NCBI GenBank assembly: GCA_900758475.1
Contig: CAAERQ010000034.1
Span: 1-64,000, forward strand
Origin: an uncultured Collinsella sp.
Lineage (GTDB): Bacteria > Actinomycetota > Coriobacteriia > Coriobacteriales > Coriobacteriaceae
Length of the DNA: 64,000 bases
Direction: 5' to 3'
Part shown: positions 45,190 to 55,854 of the stretch, piece by piece
How positions within the stretch are numbered: the stretch's first letter is position 1
Layout: each line of letters begins with the position of its first letter
Notes under the pieces: generated by a model
What the model was told of the DNA's origin: nothing
The model's database searches: none
The model's input: only the letters and a program-made list of their open reading frames with translations
Program-made: the position numbers and the translations under genes

Positions 45190-45361
45190 CGGAAACCGTA
45201 TCCCACTTTTCGGACCCAGAATGGGATGCCGTTTCCCGCTGGACCCCCTCCGGGAAACGGCATCCCATTTCAAGGGGGTAAACCGGGATGTAGTTTCCCC
45301 TAACGGCACCTTTGGGAAGCCGCATCCCACTCTAGACGCACAAAACGGGATGAGCTTTCCC
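45190..45361. repeat. six alternating inverted 16-mers, about 31 bp apart
   Basis: Units resembling GGGAAACNGCATCCCA in alternating orientation at 45191-45205 (+), 45222-45237 (-), 45252-45267 (+), 45284-45299 (-), 45314-45329 (+) and 45346-45361 (-). Starts are 31, 30, 32, 30 and 32 bp apart, so the full period is about 62 bp. The 14-16-nt spacers are unrelated to each other. Units 2 and 3 are perfect 16-bp complements. The array lies between a terminator and the GGDEF gene; 45362-45551 shows nothing further. Confidence 0.8.
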
Positions 45362-45551
45362 ATGGTGATCAAAGACCAGAAGCATGTCCGATAGCGCAGC
45401 CAGGTCAAGAACAACAAGGCAAGCGTTACGCCAATTTGGACGAGCGTCTACTGCAGTTTGAGGCTGCTGGCCCATATGGTAGAGTTAACCACCCATGAGT
45501 TTCAGCACACTGCGTGCTACCTGCTCTTTTGTCATTTGGGGGAATGAACTT

Positions 45552-46643
45552 GTGAATACTTCTGTCGCCAAGAAGGCCAGCCAGGCGGTGCGCCTGCTCA
45601 TGATGGTGCTCACGGCAGTTCTCATCTTCTTCTTCATCAATGTTATGCTGCTCGTCTCCGATATCCAGGGCACGGCGCGCGTGGTCAATTACGCCGGTCT
45701 GGTGCGCGGTACCACACAGCGAATCGTTAAGCTCGAGGATGCGGGCCAGCCTCAAGATGACCTGCTCAAAGCCGTGGATTCATACATCAACGGTTTGCGT
45801 TACGGAAGTGACGACCTCAACCTCGTCCGTCTCGACGACGACGAGTATCAGGCAAAAATGACCGAGCTTGCTAATTATTTTGATGAGCTTTGCACCGAGA
45901 TCATCCGCGTGCGCGAAGTCGGCTATGAGAACACCGACATCATCCCTATGAGCGAGGAGTTCTTTGGCATTTGCGACGATGCTACGCGACTCGCAGAGGA
46001 CTACTCTCAGGAGAAGGCGTCGGCGCTCAACTATCTCGAGGGCTTGGTGATCATCGACATCATGGGCTTGGTGGCGACCTTTGCGGTCGAACTTGTTCGC
46101 GCGGTGCGAACTGCCGCGCTCAATCGCGAACTGCAGAGCAAAGTCTATCTCGACGAAGCCACGGGACTGCCCAACAAGAACAAGTGCGAGGAGGTCTTGG
46201 GGCAGGAGCAGCCTGTCTCCGCGGAGGCGCCCGTTGCGATGTGCGTCTTCGACCTTAACAATCTGCATACGGTCAATAACAACTTCGGCCACGAGAAAGG
46301 CGACGAATACATCCGTTCTTTTGCCCAGCAGCTGGGGCGTGTGGCGTCCGAGACGTGCTTTGTGGCTCGCGACGGCGGCGATGAGTTTATCGCGGTGCTG
46401 CGGGATACCGATCGAGCTGCCGTGGAGTCCTGTCTCGCTCGGGTTCGTGCGAACGTGAACGAGTATTCCGAGGCTCACCCCGACATGCCCATCAGCTATG
46501 CGGTGGGCTACGCGCTTTCCAGCGATTTTGACGAGCCGCCTACCATGCGCGAGCTCTTTTCCCAGGCCGACAAAAACATGTACATCGACAAGAACCGCGT
46601 TAAGACAGCCGAGGCAGCCGGGCTGCAACGCGAGGAACGCTAA
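45552..46643 (+). CDS. membrane-bound diguanylate cyclase (GGDEF protein)
   Basis: A 363-aa protein: a membrane helix near the start (about 16-38), an extracellular helical sensor (YAGLVRGTTQRIVKLE, PilJ/type-IV-like), a second membrane helix (about 175-195) and a C-terminal GGDEF domain with intact GGDEF (RDGGDEF). Residues at the inhibitory-site position are Ser-Glu-Thr-Cys rather than RxxD, so product feedback is unlikely. It would make c-di-GMP in response to an outside signal. I prefer GTG 45552, with GGGGGG 8-9 nt upstream. An in-frame ATG at 45495 would add 19 residues. Confidence 0.85.
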   Translation: MNTSVAKKASQAVRLLMMVLTAVLIFFFINVMLLVSDIQGTARVVNYAGLVRGTTQRIVKLEDAGQPQDDLLKAVDSYINGLRYGSDDLNLVRLDDDEYQAKMTELANYFDELCTEIIRVREVGYENTDIIPMSEEFFGICDDATRLAEDYSQEKASALNYLEGLVIIDIMGLVATFAVELVRAVRTAALNRELQSKVYLDEATGLPNKNKCEEVLGQEQPVSAEAPVAMCVFDLNNLHTVNNNFGHEKGDEYIRSFAQQLGRVASETCFVARDGGDEFIAVLRDTDRAAVESCLARVRANVNEYSEAHPDMPISYAVGYALSSDFDEPPTMRELFSQADKNMYIDKNRVKTAEAAGLQREER

Positions 46644-46657
46644 ACCCGTAGCAAAGG

Positions 46658-46690
46658 GTAGCTAATTTGGGACGGGGCTCTTTTGGCTAC
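46658..46690. repeat. hairpin GTAGCTAA/TTGGCTAC
   Basis: 8-bp arms with one wobble around TTTGGGACGGGGCTCTT. The right arm includes the stop codon of the LysR-type gene (46687-46689). The loop is like other members of the GGGAC family. Confidence 0.5.
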
Positions 46691-47565
46691 TTGAGAAGCT
46701 GGGCCATGGCGTTGACGAATTTTTGTACTTGGAGGGTTGGCTCGAGCGGGTAGTTCAGAAAGACCGGCACCTCGCGGCCGCACAGGAACGGTACGCCCAC
46801 AAAGGCCGGGTGCACCCCCGACCATGCGCCGCAGGTGAGCACCGCGTCGCCCTTTTCCTCTGCCTCGTTAAAGAGCGCAAAGTCAAAGCTGTCCACGTCG
46901 ATCACGTCTACGCCGCCGTCGGCCAACAGATCGATACGCAGACTGTCCATAGCGTCGTTGCCGTGACGGAGCACGCGCAGGCGCATGCCCTCTAAGTCGG
47001 CAACTGTGATGCGCGTCTTGCGCGCCAGCGGGCTCGTGCGCGGCAGGTCGATATAAAACGGCACGTTAACGATGCGAAGCTTTTGGCAGGCGTCGCCCCA
47101 GCGTGGAGTAGAAAAACTCGACTGCACTACATCCACCTCGCGGCCCAAGCTGCGCATGACGGATTCGCGCTCGTCATAGAGGTCGCTTACCGGCACGATC
47201 TCAAATCGCAGCGATGGTTCCAGATCGTGGATGTCCGACCACATCGACAGCGTTTGGCGCCCCGGGCACATCATCGACACGCCCAGGCGCACGGCCCCGC
47301 CATCGCCTGCCGCGCGTCGGGCACGGCGCAGCGCGTCCTCGGACTGCCGCATGATCGAACGTGCATCGTCCACCAGCAGAGCACCTGCCGGCGTCACCTT
47401 AACACCAGAATGCGAGCGCTCGAACAACGTGATGCCGAACTCGGCCTCGAATCCCGACACCTGTTTGACGAGCGCCGGGGTCGACACGCGCAATTTTGCC
47501 GCCGCACGCGAGAAGCTTCCCAGCTCCGCGGCGGCCGATATGGCCTCGAGTCGTCGATCGTACAC
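46687..47565 (-). CDS. LysR-family transcriptional regulator
   Basis: A 292-aa protein: an N-terminal winged helix (ISAAAELGSFSRAAAKLRVSTPALVKQVSGFEAEFGITLFER) and a periplasmic-binding-protein-like co-inducer domain. GTG 47565 has GGGAG 6 nt upstream and fits family length; the frame to 47595 begins with a poorly placed TTG. Divergent from the SDR-MFS-oxidoreductase operon, which it probably controls. Confidence 0.88.
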   Translation of the reverse strand: MYDRRLEAISAAAELGSFSRAAAKLRVSTPALVKQVSGFEAEFGITLFERSHSGVKVTPAGALLVDDARSIMRQSEDALRRARRAAGDGGAVRLGVSMMCPGRQTLSMWSDIHDLEPSLRFEIVPVSDLYDERESVMRSLGREVDVVQSSFSTPRWGDACQKLRIVNVPFYIDLPRTSPLARKTRITVADLEGMRLRVLRHGNDAMDSLRIDLLADGGVDVIDVDSFDFALFNEAEEKGDAVLTCGAWSGVHPAFVGVPFLCGREVPVFLNYPLEPTLQVQKFVNAMAQLLK

Positions 47566-47637
47566 GTCAATCTCCCGTTTCCAGACGCATGGCAATGAAC
47601 TGCCGAAGGGGGTTGTTTTCGCAGGTCACGAGCTCAA

Positions 47638-47667
47638 TTGAGAATAAACTGCATCGCATAGTATAAA
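47638..47667 (+). promoter_or_regulatory. candidate promoter of the SDR operon
   Basis: TTGAGA (47638-47643), an 18-nt spacer and TATAAA (47662-47667) in the 233-nt space between the divergent LysR and SDR genes. It is about 130 nt before the SDR start. No convincing LysR box was fixed. Confidence 0.35.
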
Positions 47668-47798
47668 CCTACGGTTAACGCTATTCTAACAAATATGCAA
47701 TTCACCTGCGCAAATGCAAAGCATACGATAACCAGCGAAAACCACGTGGGTCGGTTAATGGGAGCGACCCACCGGGAGGCACAAGAAGGGAAGTTCCT

Positions 47799-48680
47799 AT
47801 GAGCAATTGGCTTAAGCTCGAGGGCGATGTCTGCGCCGTGACTGGCGCGCTCGGCGGTATGGGTGCCGAGATCTGCCGCGAGTTCGCCCGCAATGGCGCC
47901 AACGTCGTCATGCTCGACCTGGACGAGGAGAAGGTCAAGGCCGCTGCCGCCGACCTCGCTGCCGAGTTTGGCATCCACGCCGAGGGATACAAGATGAACG
48001 CCACCGACGAGGCCGAGGTTCAGGCTGCCGTCGATGCCACCATCGCCAACTTCGGCCGCGTCGACGTCCTCGTCAACACCGCCGGCATCCTGCGCTTTGC
48101 CGCTATGGAGGATCTGCCGCTGAGCGACTGGGAGCAGGTGCTCAACGTCAACCTCACCGGCTATTTCATCACCTCGCAGCGCTTTGGTCGCGAGATGATC
48201 AAGGCCGGCCAGGGCCGCCTGGTGCACATCTCGACCGTCGCCAGCCACTCCCCCGAGACGTTCTCGGGCGTGTACAGCTCCACCAAGGCCGGCGTCAACA
48301 TGATGTCCAAGATGCTCGCCGCCGAGTGGGGCCCCTACGGCGTCCGCTCCAACTGCGTCGAGCCCTGCTTCGTTAAGACCCCGATGTCGGCCAACTTCTA
48401 CGCCGACCCCGAGGTCGAGAAGAGTCGCAGCCGCCTGATCGCCACGCGCCGCATCGGCGAGGTCAGCGATATCGCCAACGCCGTCATGTTCCTGGCGTCC
48501 AAGCGCTCGGACTTTACCACCGGCGACGCCATCAAGGTCGACGGCGGCTTCTCCAACATGATGGGCGACCTCACCGCCAAGCCCGGCGGCCGTCGCGCCT
48601 ATGCCGACAACTATCTTAAGAATAAGGGTGTCGAGCTCTGGTCCGATGAGTCCGGCGTCGCCAAGCCGACCGACCAGTAA
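47799..48680 (+). CDS. short-chain dehydrogenase/reductase
   Basis: A 293-aa classical SDR: the NAD(P) motif TGALGGMG (about 18-25), NTAG near 97, the catalytic Ser in STVAS and the YSSTK motif. An Asp at the end of beta-2 (MLDLDEEK) favours NAD. The C-terminal 40 residues after KVDGGFSN are an extension. It resembles gluconate 5-dehydrogenase/sugar-alcohol dehydrogenases. First gene of a three-gene operon. Confidence 0.9.
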   Translation: MSNWLKLEGDVCAVTGALGGMGAEICREFARNGANVVMLDLDEEKVKAAAADLAAEFGIHAEGYKMNATDEAEVQAAVDATIANFGRVDVLVNTAGILRFAAMEDLPLSDWEQVLNVNLTGYFITSQRFGREMIKAGQGRLVHISTVASHSPETFSGVYSSTKAGVNMMSKMLAAEWGPYGVRSNCVEPCFVKTPMSANFYADPEVEKSRSRLIATRRIGEVSDIANAVMFLASKRSDFTTGDAIKVDGGFSNMMGDLTAKPGGRRAYADNYLKNKGVELWSDESGVAKPTDQ

Positions 48681-48746
48681 ACCAACCTGACAGGGAGGCC
48701 CCGCGGACACGCCCGCCCCTCCCCCGTATCGATTAGAAAGAGTCCA

Positions 48747-50003
48747 ATGGCTTCCACCAACTCCAACAAGGGTCGCGCCGTCGTGCTTTCCGCCGCGTGC
48801 GTCACCATGTTCTTCATCAGCTCCATCGCGCTGTATTCCGTCGTGAGCAAGAACCTGCTCGCCGTCTACCCCGAGTGGTCGAGCGCCCTTACCTGGGCGT
48901 TCCCGGTCTTCCAGACCATCATGGCCGTGACGGGCATCTTCGCCGGCCGCATCTCCGACAAGATCGGTCCGCGCAACGTCGTGATCGCTGCCGCCGTGTG
49001 CTACGGCCTGGGCTGGTTCATGTCCGGCACCGTCACCGAGCCGTGGCAGTTCTACCTGTGGTTCTCGCTCGTCGCCGCCATCGGCAACGGTCTGGGCTAC
49101 AACCCGGCGCTCACCACCGGCCAAAAGTGGTTCATTGACAAGAAGGGCCTCGCCTCCGGCATCACCCTGGCCGCTTCGACCGCCGGCCCCGCCGTGCTGT
49201 CCCCGGTGCTCGCCTCGCTGCTCATCCCGAGCCTGGGCATCTTTGGCGCCCTCAAGGCACTCGGCGTCATCTTCTTTGTGACGATCGCCGCCTCCGCCCT
49301 GTTCCTGAAGGCCCCCGAGGCCGGCTGGCTGCCCGAGGGCTTCGAGGCCCCCAAGGGCGGCGCGCATGCCGGCACCTTCGGCGACCTCACCCCAGGCGAG
49401 ATGGTCAAGACCCCGCGCTTCTGGGTCCTCTTCGTCACCTTCGCCTTTGCCGCCACCGCGGGCACCCTGCTCGTGGGCAAGGTTGCCTCCATCGCCGCCG
49501 TCCAGCTTTTCGCCGACCCCACGAGCGCCGCGGCCGTCGCCCTCGGCGGTGTAGTGGTCTCCGTCAACACCTGCGCCAACCTGGTTGGTCGTCTGTCCTT
49601 TGGCCAGATCATCGACAAGCTCGGCGCCTATAAGTCGCTGCTCATCAGCCTTGTCGTCACCATCGTCGCACTCGTCATCATGTCGATGAGCTTTACGCAG
49701 AGTATGTTCTTTGTGGCGCTCGCCCTGCTCGGCTTTAGCTTTGGCGCCCTGCTCGTCATCTACCCGCCGCTCACCGGTGGCGCCTTCGGCACCAGCAACA
49801 TCGGCGTCAACTACGGCATCATGTTTTTGGGCTATGCCGCTTCCACCTGGATCAGCCAGCCCATCACCGCCGTGCTGTATCACGCCGAGGCTGGCAGCGC
49901 CGCCTACCAGCAGTCCTTCTACGGCGCCATTGTGATCGCCGCCATCGCCGTCGTGCTCACCGTCTACATGATGGTCTCCGACAGCAAGAAGAAGTCCGCC
50001 TAG
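48747..50003 (+). CDS. MFS transporter, oxalate/formate antiporter (OFA)-like
   Basis: A 418-aa, 12-helix carrier. AVTGIFAGRISDKIGPRNVV (motif A), GNGLGYNPALTTGQKWFIDKKGLASGITLAAST and NLVGRLSFGQIIDKLGAYKSLL are typical of the OFA/monocarboxylate branch. It probably imports the substrate of the neighbouring oxidoreductases, an organic or sugar acid. Confidence 0.88.
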   Translation: MASTNSNKGRAVVLSAACVTMFFISSIALYSVVSKNLLAVYPEWSSALTWAFPVFQTIMAVTGIFAGRISDKIGPRNVVIAAAVCYGLGWFMSGTVTEPWQFYLWFSLVAAIGNGLGYNPALTTGQKWFIDKKGLASGITLAASTAGPAVLSPVLASLLIPSLGIFGALKALGVIFFVTIAASALFLKAPEAGWLPEGFEAPKGGAHAGTFGDLTPGEMVKTPRFWVLFVTFAFAATAGTLLVGKVASIAAVQLFADPTSAAAVALGGVVVSVNTCANLVGRLSFGQIIDKLGAYKSLLISLVVTIVALVIMSMSFTQSMFFVALALLGFSFGALLVIYPPLTGGAFGTSNIGVNYGIMFLGYAASTWISQPITAVLYHAEAGSAAYQQSFYGAIVIAAIAVVLTVYMMVSDSKKKSA

Positions 50004-50011
50004 TTTTACCG

Positions 50012-50042
50012 ATGCGACAAAGGGACAGCCCCTTTGTCGCAT
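50012..50042. repeat. loop-conserved hairpin, ATGCGACAAA arms
   Basis: ATGCGACAAAGGG/CCCTTTGTCGCAT 13-bp arms around ACAGC, 8 nt past the MFS stop codon and 30 nt before the next gene. It might act as an internal transcript-end or stability element. Confidence 0.85.
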
Positions 50043-50072
50043 TCCACCGGCCACCAGTATTAAGGAGTCGAA

Positions 50073-51113
50073 ATGTCTGAGCTCAACCCCGTCCGCATTG
50101 CCGTTATCGGCGCCGGCGCCATGGGCCGCAACCACATCCGCTTTGTCACCGAGGAGCCCGAGGCCGAGCTCGTCGCCATCGCCGACGCCTTTGAGGGCGC
50201 CCGCGCCACGGCCGAGGCCGCCGGCGTGCCGTTTTACAACGATCCCGCCCAGATGATGGACGAGGTCAAGCCCGAGGCCGTCATTATCGCCACCCCCAAC
50301 GACCTGCACCTGGGCGTTGCCCGCGAGGCTGTGAAGCGCAACATCGTGCCGCTGGTCGAAAAGCCGATCTCCAACGATCTTGAGGATGCCCAGGCCTTCG
50401 CCGCCGAGGCCGAGACCGCCGGCGTGCCCGTGCTCGTGGGTCAGCACCGTCGCCACAACCCCTTTGTCAACAAGGCCAAGGAGATCATCGAGTCCGGCGA
50501 GCTGGGCAAGCTCACCGTATCGAGCTTCCACTACATGATCTATAAGAACGACGAGTATTTCGATGTCGAGTGGCGCCGCAAGAAGGGTGCCGGCCCGATC
50601 CTGGTCAACCTGGTGCACGATGTCGACCTGCTCCGCTACCTGCTGGGCGAGCCCGTTGCCGTCCAGGGCATGCAGTCCAGCGCCGCCCGCGGTTTTGAGA
50701 CCGAGGACTCCGCCGTGGTCAACGTCCGTTTTGCCGATGGCGCGCTTGCGAGCATGACCATCTCCGACGCCACCGCCAGCCCCTGGAACTGGGAGGCCAC
50801 CGCTCGCGAGGATCCGCAGTACCGCCCCTTCGACGCCGACGCCTACTTTATTGGCGGAACCTTGGGTGCCCTTTCGCTGCCCCGCCTGCACCAGTTCTCC
50901 TACGACGGAGCCTCCAACTGGCACAAGCCGCTGCAGATGGAGATTCCGGCCGTCGACCCGGCGCTGCCGCACAAGATGCAGCTCAAGCACTTTGTGAAGG
51001 TCGTTCGCCGCGAGGTCGAGCCCGTCGTGACCCCCGCCGACAACGTTAAGACGCTCACGCTGCTTAACGCCATCAAGGAGGCCGCCGAGACCGGCCAGCT
51101 CGTCGAGCTGTAA
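50073..51113 (+). CDS. Gfo/Idh/MocA-family oxidoreductase
   Basis: A 346-aa NAD(P)-dependent dehydrogenase: N-terminal Rossmann IGAGAMGRNHIRF, the EKPISNDLEDA motif (catalytic Lys in EKP), then GQHRRHNPFVN and NLVHDVDLLRYLLG. The family covers inositol, sugar and sugar-acid dehydrogenases. Third gene of the SDR-MFS operon, so the pathway is probably oxidation of a polyol or sugar acid. The substrate is unknown. Confidence 0.9.
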   Translation: MSELNPVRIAVIGAGAMGRNHIRFVTEEPEAELVAIADAFEGARATAEAAGVPFYNDPAQMMDEVKPEAVIIATPNDLHLGVAREAVKRNIVPLVEKPISNDLEDAQAFAAEAETAGVPVLVGQHRRHNPFVNKAKEIIESGELGKLTVSSFHYMIYKNDEYFDVEWRRKKGAGPILVNLVHDVDLLRYLLGEPVAVQGMQSSAARGFETEDSAVVNVRFADGALASMTISDATASPWNWEATAREDPQYRPFDADAYFIGGTLGALSLPRLHQFSYDGASNWHKPLQMEIPAVDPALPHKMQLKHFVKVVRREVEPVVTPADNVKTLTLLNAIKEAAETGQLVEL

Positions 51114-51186
51114 TGCCTTAAGAGCGGCCGCGGCAGAAACCCCATGCCGAACCCCTCGGTCCGCCACAAATATGCCCCTCTTCTTT

Positions 51187-51221
51187 GCCCCGCGAGCAGC
51201 CTCCTGCCCGCGGGGCTTTTT
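51187..51221 (+). terminator. terminator after the oxidoreductase operon
   Basis: GCCCCGCG/CGCGGGGC stem (51187-51194 with 51209-51216) followed by TTTTT. Confidence 0.9.
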
Positions 51222-51292
51222 GCTACCTTAACGACGATTTTTCTGGGGCGGGGGCTATTTTGCACCTCGGCTTGATTCGTTCGCCACCAAAT

Positions 51293-51432
51293 GGGCCTAT
51301 CTACTACGTTTAACCGATTACCCTCAACCATGCCGAATTTCGCGAAATTAAAACCGCAGGTAGACGGCTTGCCGATTTTCGGAAAACCGGGGGATGGTCG
51401 ACCCATACGGTTCAAACGTAGTAGATAGGCCC
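51293..51432. repeat. 140-bp nested palindrome before tex
   Basis: 19-bp perfect arms GGGCCTATCTACTACGTTT/AAACGTAGTAGATAGGCCC (51293-51311 with 51414-51432). Inside are AATTTCGCGAAATT and a CCGATTTTCGG hairpin. It occupies most of the gap before the tex gene. Confidence 0.8.
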
Positions 51433-51524
51433 CTTTCGTGGCGCAACCCCAAAACAGTCTTTTGGGACGGGTGGTATCCTTGGTAGCCCTGTGCTGCAAA
51501 CGCACCTTAAACGCAAGGAGTCCC

Positions 51525-53672
<2,148 letters not shown>

Positions 53673-53703
53673 ACCGCCAAAGCAAGGGTCCCCCCGGTAG
53701 CGA

Positions 53704-53874
53704 CGTGCAAAATCGCGAGTATTCTGCAAATTCCGCCGTTCCGGATGCCCCTCAGAGGCGAAAAAGCAAAAACAGCCCCCGTTTTAGCGTCGTCAGAGCC
53801 AAAACGGGGGCTGTTCCGTGCTTTATCTAGCTGGTAAAAGCCTTTACCTTGCTGAATACTCTCAATTTTGCACG
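53704..53874. repeat. 170-bp inverted element around a bidirectional terminator
   Basis: CGTGCAAAATCGCGAGTATT (53704 on) is inverted at 53849-53874 with 3 differences in about 25. Between them lies a perfect 15-bp stem AACAGCCCCCGTTTT/AAAACGGGGGCTGTT (53771-53785 with 53801-53815). The minus strand continues TTTGCTTTTT, a good terminator for transaldolase. TTTATCTAGCTGGTAAAA (53821-53838) recurs inverted at about 63332-63349. Confidence 0.75.
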
Positions 53875-53898
53875 GCGCAGGCGGGGGTACCTTTGCCC

Positions 53899-54074
53899 AC
53901 GGCAGGATATGGAAACCAATCACCAACCTACTGGCAAGTTCGTGTCGGCAGCCCCGGCCTTTCCTTTGCCTGGCGCGACCCTCGCGAAGCGAGTGAGCGA
54001 TAGAGGAAAGGAAAGGCCGGGGCGAACAACCCTCGGAGCAGCCAGTGCTCACGTTACGGCAGGATATGGAAACC
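53899..54074. repeat. 19-bp direct repeat of the transaldolase 3' end, enclosing a palindrome
   Basis: ACGGCAGGATATGGAAACC occurs at 53899-53917 and 54056-54074. The latter are the last codons and stop of the transaldolase gene. Between them is a perfect 16-bp stem CCCCGGCCTTTCCTTT/AAAGGAAAGGCCGGGG (53952-53967 with 54007-54022) with an inner CTCGC/GCGAG hairpin. Confidence 0.75.
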
Positions 54075-54758
54075 GAGTGCCGCGATATCTTTGGCAAAGC
54101 CGCGGACGGTGTCGAGCGAGACCTCGTACGGGTCGCGACCGATGTTCTTGCGCTTGGCCAGGATGCTGTTGGGCACCGTGATGATCTGGCAACCGCAGGC
54201 CTCGGCCTGGTAAATGTTGATAAGCTCACGCGTGGACGCCCACAGGACCTCGCAGTTGGGCTTAGCGGCGGCCTTCTTGACCGACTCCGTCACAAACGGA
54301 ATGGGGTCGACGCCGGTGTCGGCGATACGGCCGGCAAAGAGCGAGATGATGGACGGCGTCTCGGCGTCAACGGCCTCGACCATCTCGTCGACCTGCTCGG
54401 GCGTAAAGATAGTGGTGACGTTGACCTTGATGCCATCGGCCGAAAGCTTGCGGACCAGCTCGGCGGTGGACTCGCCCTTGGTGGTCACGCACGGAATCTT
54501 GACGTAGACGTTGTCGGCCCAGGTAGCGATCTCGCGGGCCTCGACCTCCATGGTCTCGACGTCATCGGCAAAGACCTCAAACGAGACGGACACATCGGTG
54601 ATGTGGGCCAGGACCTCCTTGGCAAACGCGCGGTAATCCGTCACGCCGCCCTTCTTCATAAGGGACGGGTTGGTCGTGAAACCCTGAACGTTGCCGTTCT
54701 CGTACATGTCGAGCATGCCCTCGAGGTTTGCACCGTCAGCGAACACCTTGATTGCCAT
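54054..54758 (-). CDS. transaldolase/fructose-6-phosphate aldolase family
   Basis: A 234-aa class I aldolase of the short transaldolase group (TalC/FSA/MipB-like). VKIPCVTTKG holds the Schiff-base Lys. FTTNPSLMKKGG, TTIFTPEQV, SLFAGRIADTG and WASTRE are signature parts. Longer members of this subfamily act as transaldolase in the pentose phosphate pathway; FSA activity cannot be ruled out. ATG 54758 has AGGA about 9 nt upstream. Confidence 0.92.
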   Translation of the reverse strand: MAIKVFADGANLEGMLDMYENGNVQGFTTNPSLMKKGGVTDYRAFAKEVLAHITDVSVSFEVFADDVETMEVEAREIATWADNVYVKIPCVTTKGESTAELVRKLSADGIKVNVTTIFTPEQVDEMVEAVDAETPSIISLFAGRIADTGVDPIPFVTESVKKAAAKPNCEVLWASTRELINIYQAEACGCQIITVPNSILAKRKNIGRDPYEVSLDTVRGFAKDIAALGFHILP

Positions 54759-54863
54759 CTGCCTGATTCCTTTCGTTTGCACACGGCCGGTAAGCTGCTA
54801 AACACTTTACCTATGTTTATCAAGGCGTGAGCTGCGGGTTTTTATCTTCTCGGCGAACGGTAT

Positions 54864-54879
54864 AAACACCTCAGTGTTT
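54864..54879. promoter_or_regulatory. palindrome AAACAC-CTCA-GTGTTT upstream of transaldolase
   Basis: Small dyad about 105 nt before the transaldolase start. Possible operator. The remaining gap to 54951 shows nothing definite. Confidence 0.3.
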
Positions 54880-54951
54880 GGATTGATAAATCGATTGAGC
54901 ATGCAAACGCAAAGAGTCACAGTTTGAGCAAACGCCAGAACGCGGGATTCA

Positions 54952-55779
54952 TTAGATGAGGCCGAAATGCTGCATCGCTGTGACGGTGCCGTCGTGTGCG
55001 ACATCGTCGGTCACGTAGTCGGCGACCGCCTTGACCTCGGGCATGGCGTTGCCCATGGCGACAGCCGTCTCGACGGCAGCGAGCATGCCCAGGTCGTTGC
55101 CCGAATCGCCAAAGCCAAAGGTGCGCGCATTTCCCTCGCGGCCCAGATACGCCAGCGCTCGCGCCACGCCCACGCCCTTGTCGATGCCCTTGGGGCTCAG
55201 CTCTCGATTCCGACCACCGGTGTTGCACAGCTCAAACTCGCGATCGATAAAGCCGTCGTCGTTGGCTACGCGAGCCAAACTGGGCACATCGAGGCACACC
55301 TTGCCTACGCGCAGACGGCCGTCGACGCGCATTTCCTCGGCGCTGTGCACCACAGAAGTGCCGATCAGAGACGACTGCTCAACACCCGCGGGTTCCAGGG
55401 CAAAAGTAGCCACGTTGGTCTCGAAAAAGGCCTCAATCCCTGCCGCGGCCATACGACGCGCGAGCTCCTCGACAACATCCTCGTCAAAGCAGTCCTCATG
55501 CACCACGCGGCCCTCGACCTCGAGCGTCGCTCCCGCCATGGCAACGACACCCGCAGGCTCCAAAGCGCGCAGACCATCGGCAATTAGCCACAGGGGACGA
55601 CCCGTGCAGATAAATGCCTGGTGACCCGCATTGCGCAGACGACCAAATGCATCGACAACAGCCTTCGACGGATGGACTGCATTGAAGTCCTTATCGGTCA
55701 TATCGTCGGGATCGAACGACGTCAGCGTGCCGTCCACGTCAAAAAAGAGCACAGCGGATTCGGGGCACGCATCAATCAT
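54952..55779 (-). CDS. HAD-superfamily (Cof-type) phosphatase
   Basis: A 275-aa hydrolase. Motif I FFDVDGTLTS (nucleophile Asp), motif II CTGRP, motif III Lys in LSPKGIDKG and motif IV FGDSGNDLGML. The C2-type cap and length match Cof/YbjI-like sugar-phosphate or flavin phosphatases. Substrate unknown. A single gene divergent from the rRNA methyltransferase gene. Confidence 0.92.
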   Translation of the reverse strand: MIDACPESAVLFFDVDGTLTSFDPDDMTDKDFNAVHPSKAVVDAFGRLRNAGHQAFICTGRPLWLIADGLRALEPAGVVAMAGATLEVEGRVVHEDCFDEDVVEELARRMAAAGIEAFFETNVATFALEPAGVEQSSLIGTSVVHSAEEMRVDGRLRVGKVCLDVPSLARVANDDGFIDREFELCNTGGRNRELSPKGIDKGVGVARALAYLGREGNARTFGFGDSGNDLGMLAAVETAVAMGNAMPEVKAVADYVTDDVAHDGTVTAMQHFGLI

Positions 55780-55854
55780 ATGGGTTCCTTTCGGGGGCGA
55801 GAGTAAACGAAGTATCCATCATATAATGGAGCGACGCAACCAGAGAGGTCACCC

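Noticed and set aside
45190..45361. CRISPR array
   Set aside because: Units alternate in orientation, spacers are only 14-16 nt and no cas gene is present.
47634..51167. 1177-aa open frame on the minus strand
   Set aside because: It lies antisense to the SDR, MFS and Gfo/Idh genes, is rich in Gly/His/Asp/Val as expected for high-GC antisense frames, and matches no family.
53899..54074. Phage or integrase attachment site
   Set aside because: A 19-bp direct repeat is present but no integrase is near and the enclosed DNA is only 138 bp, so a small palindromic insertion is simpler.
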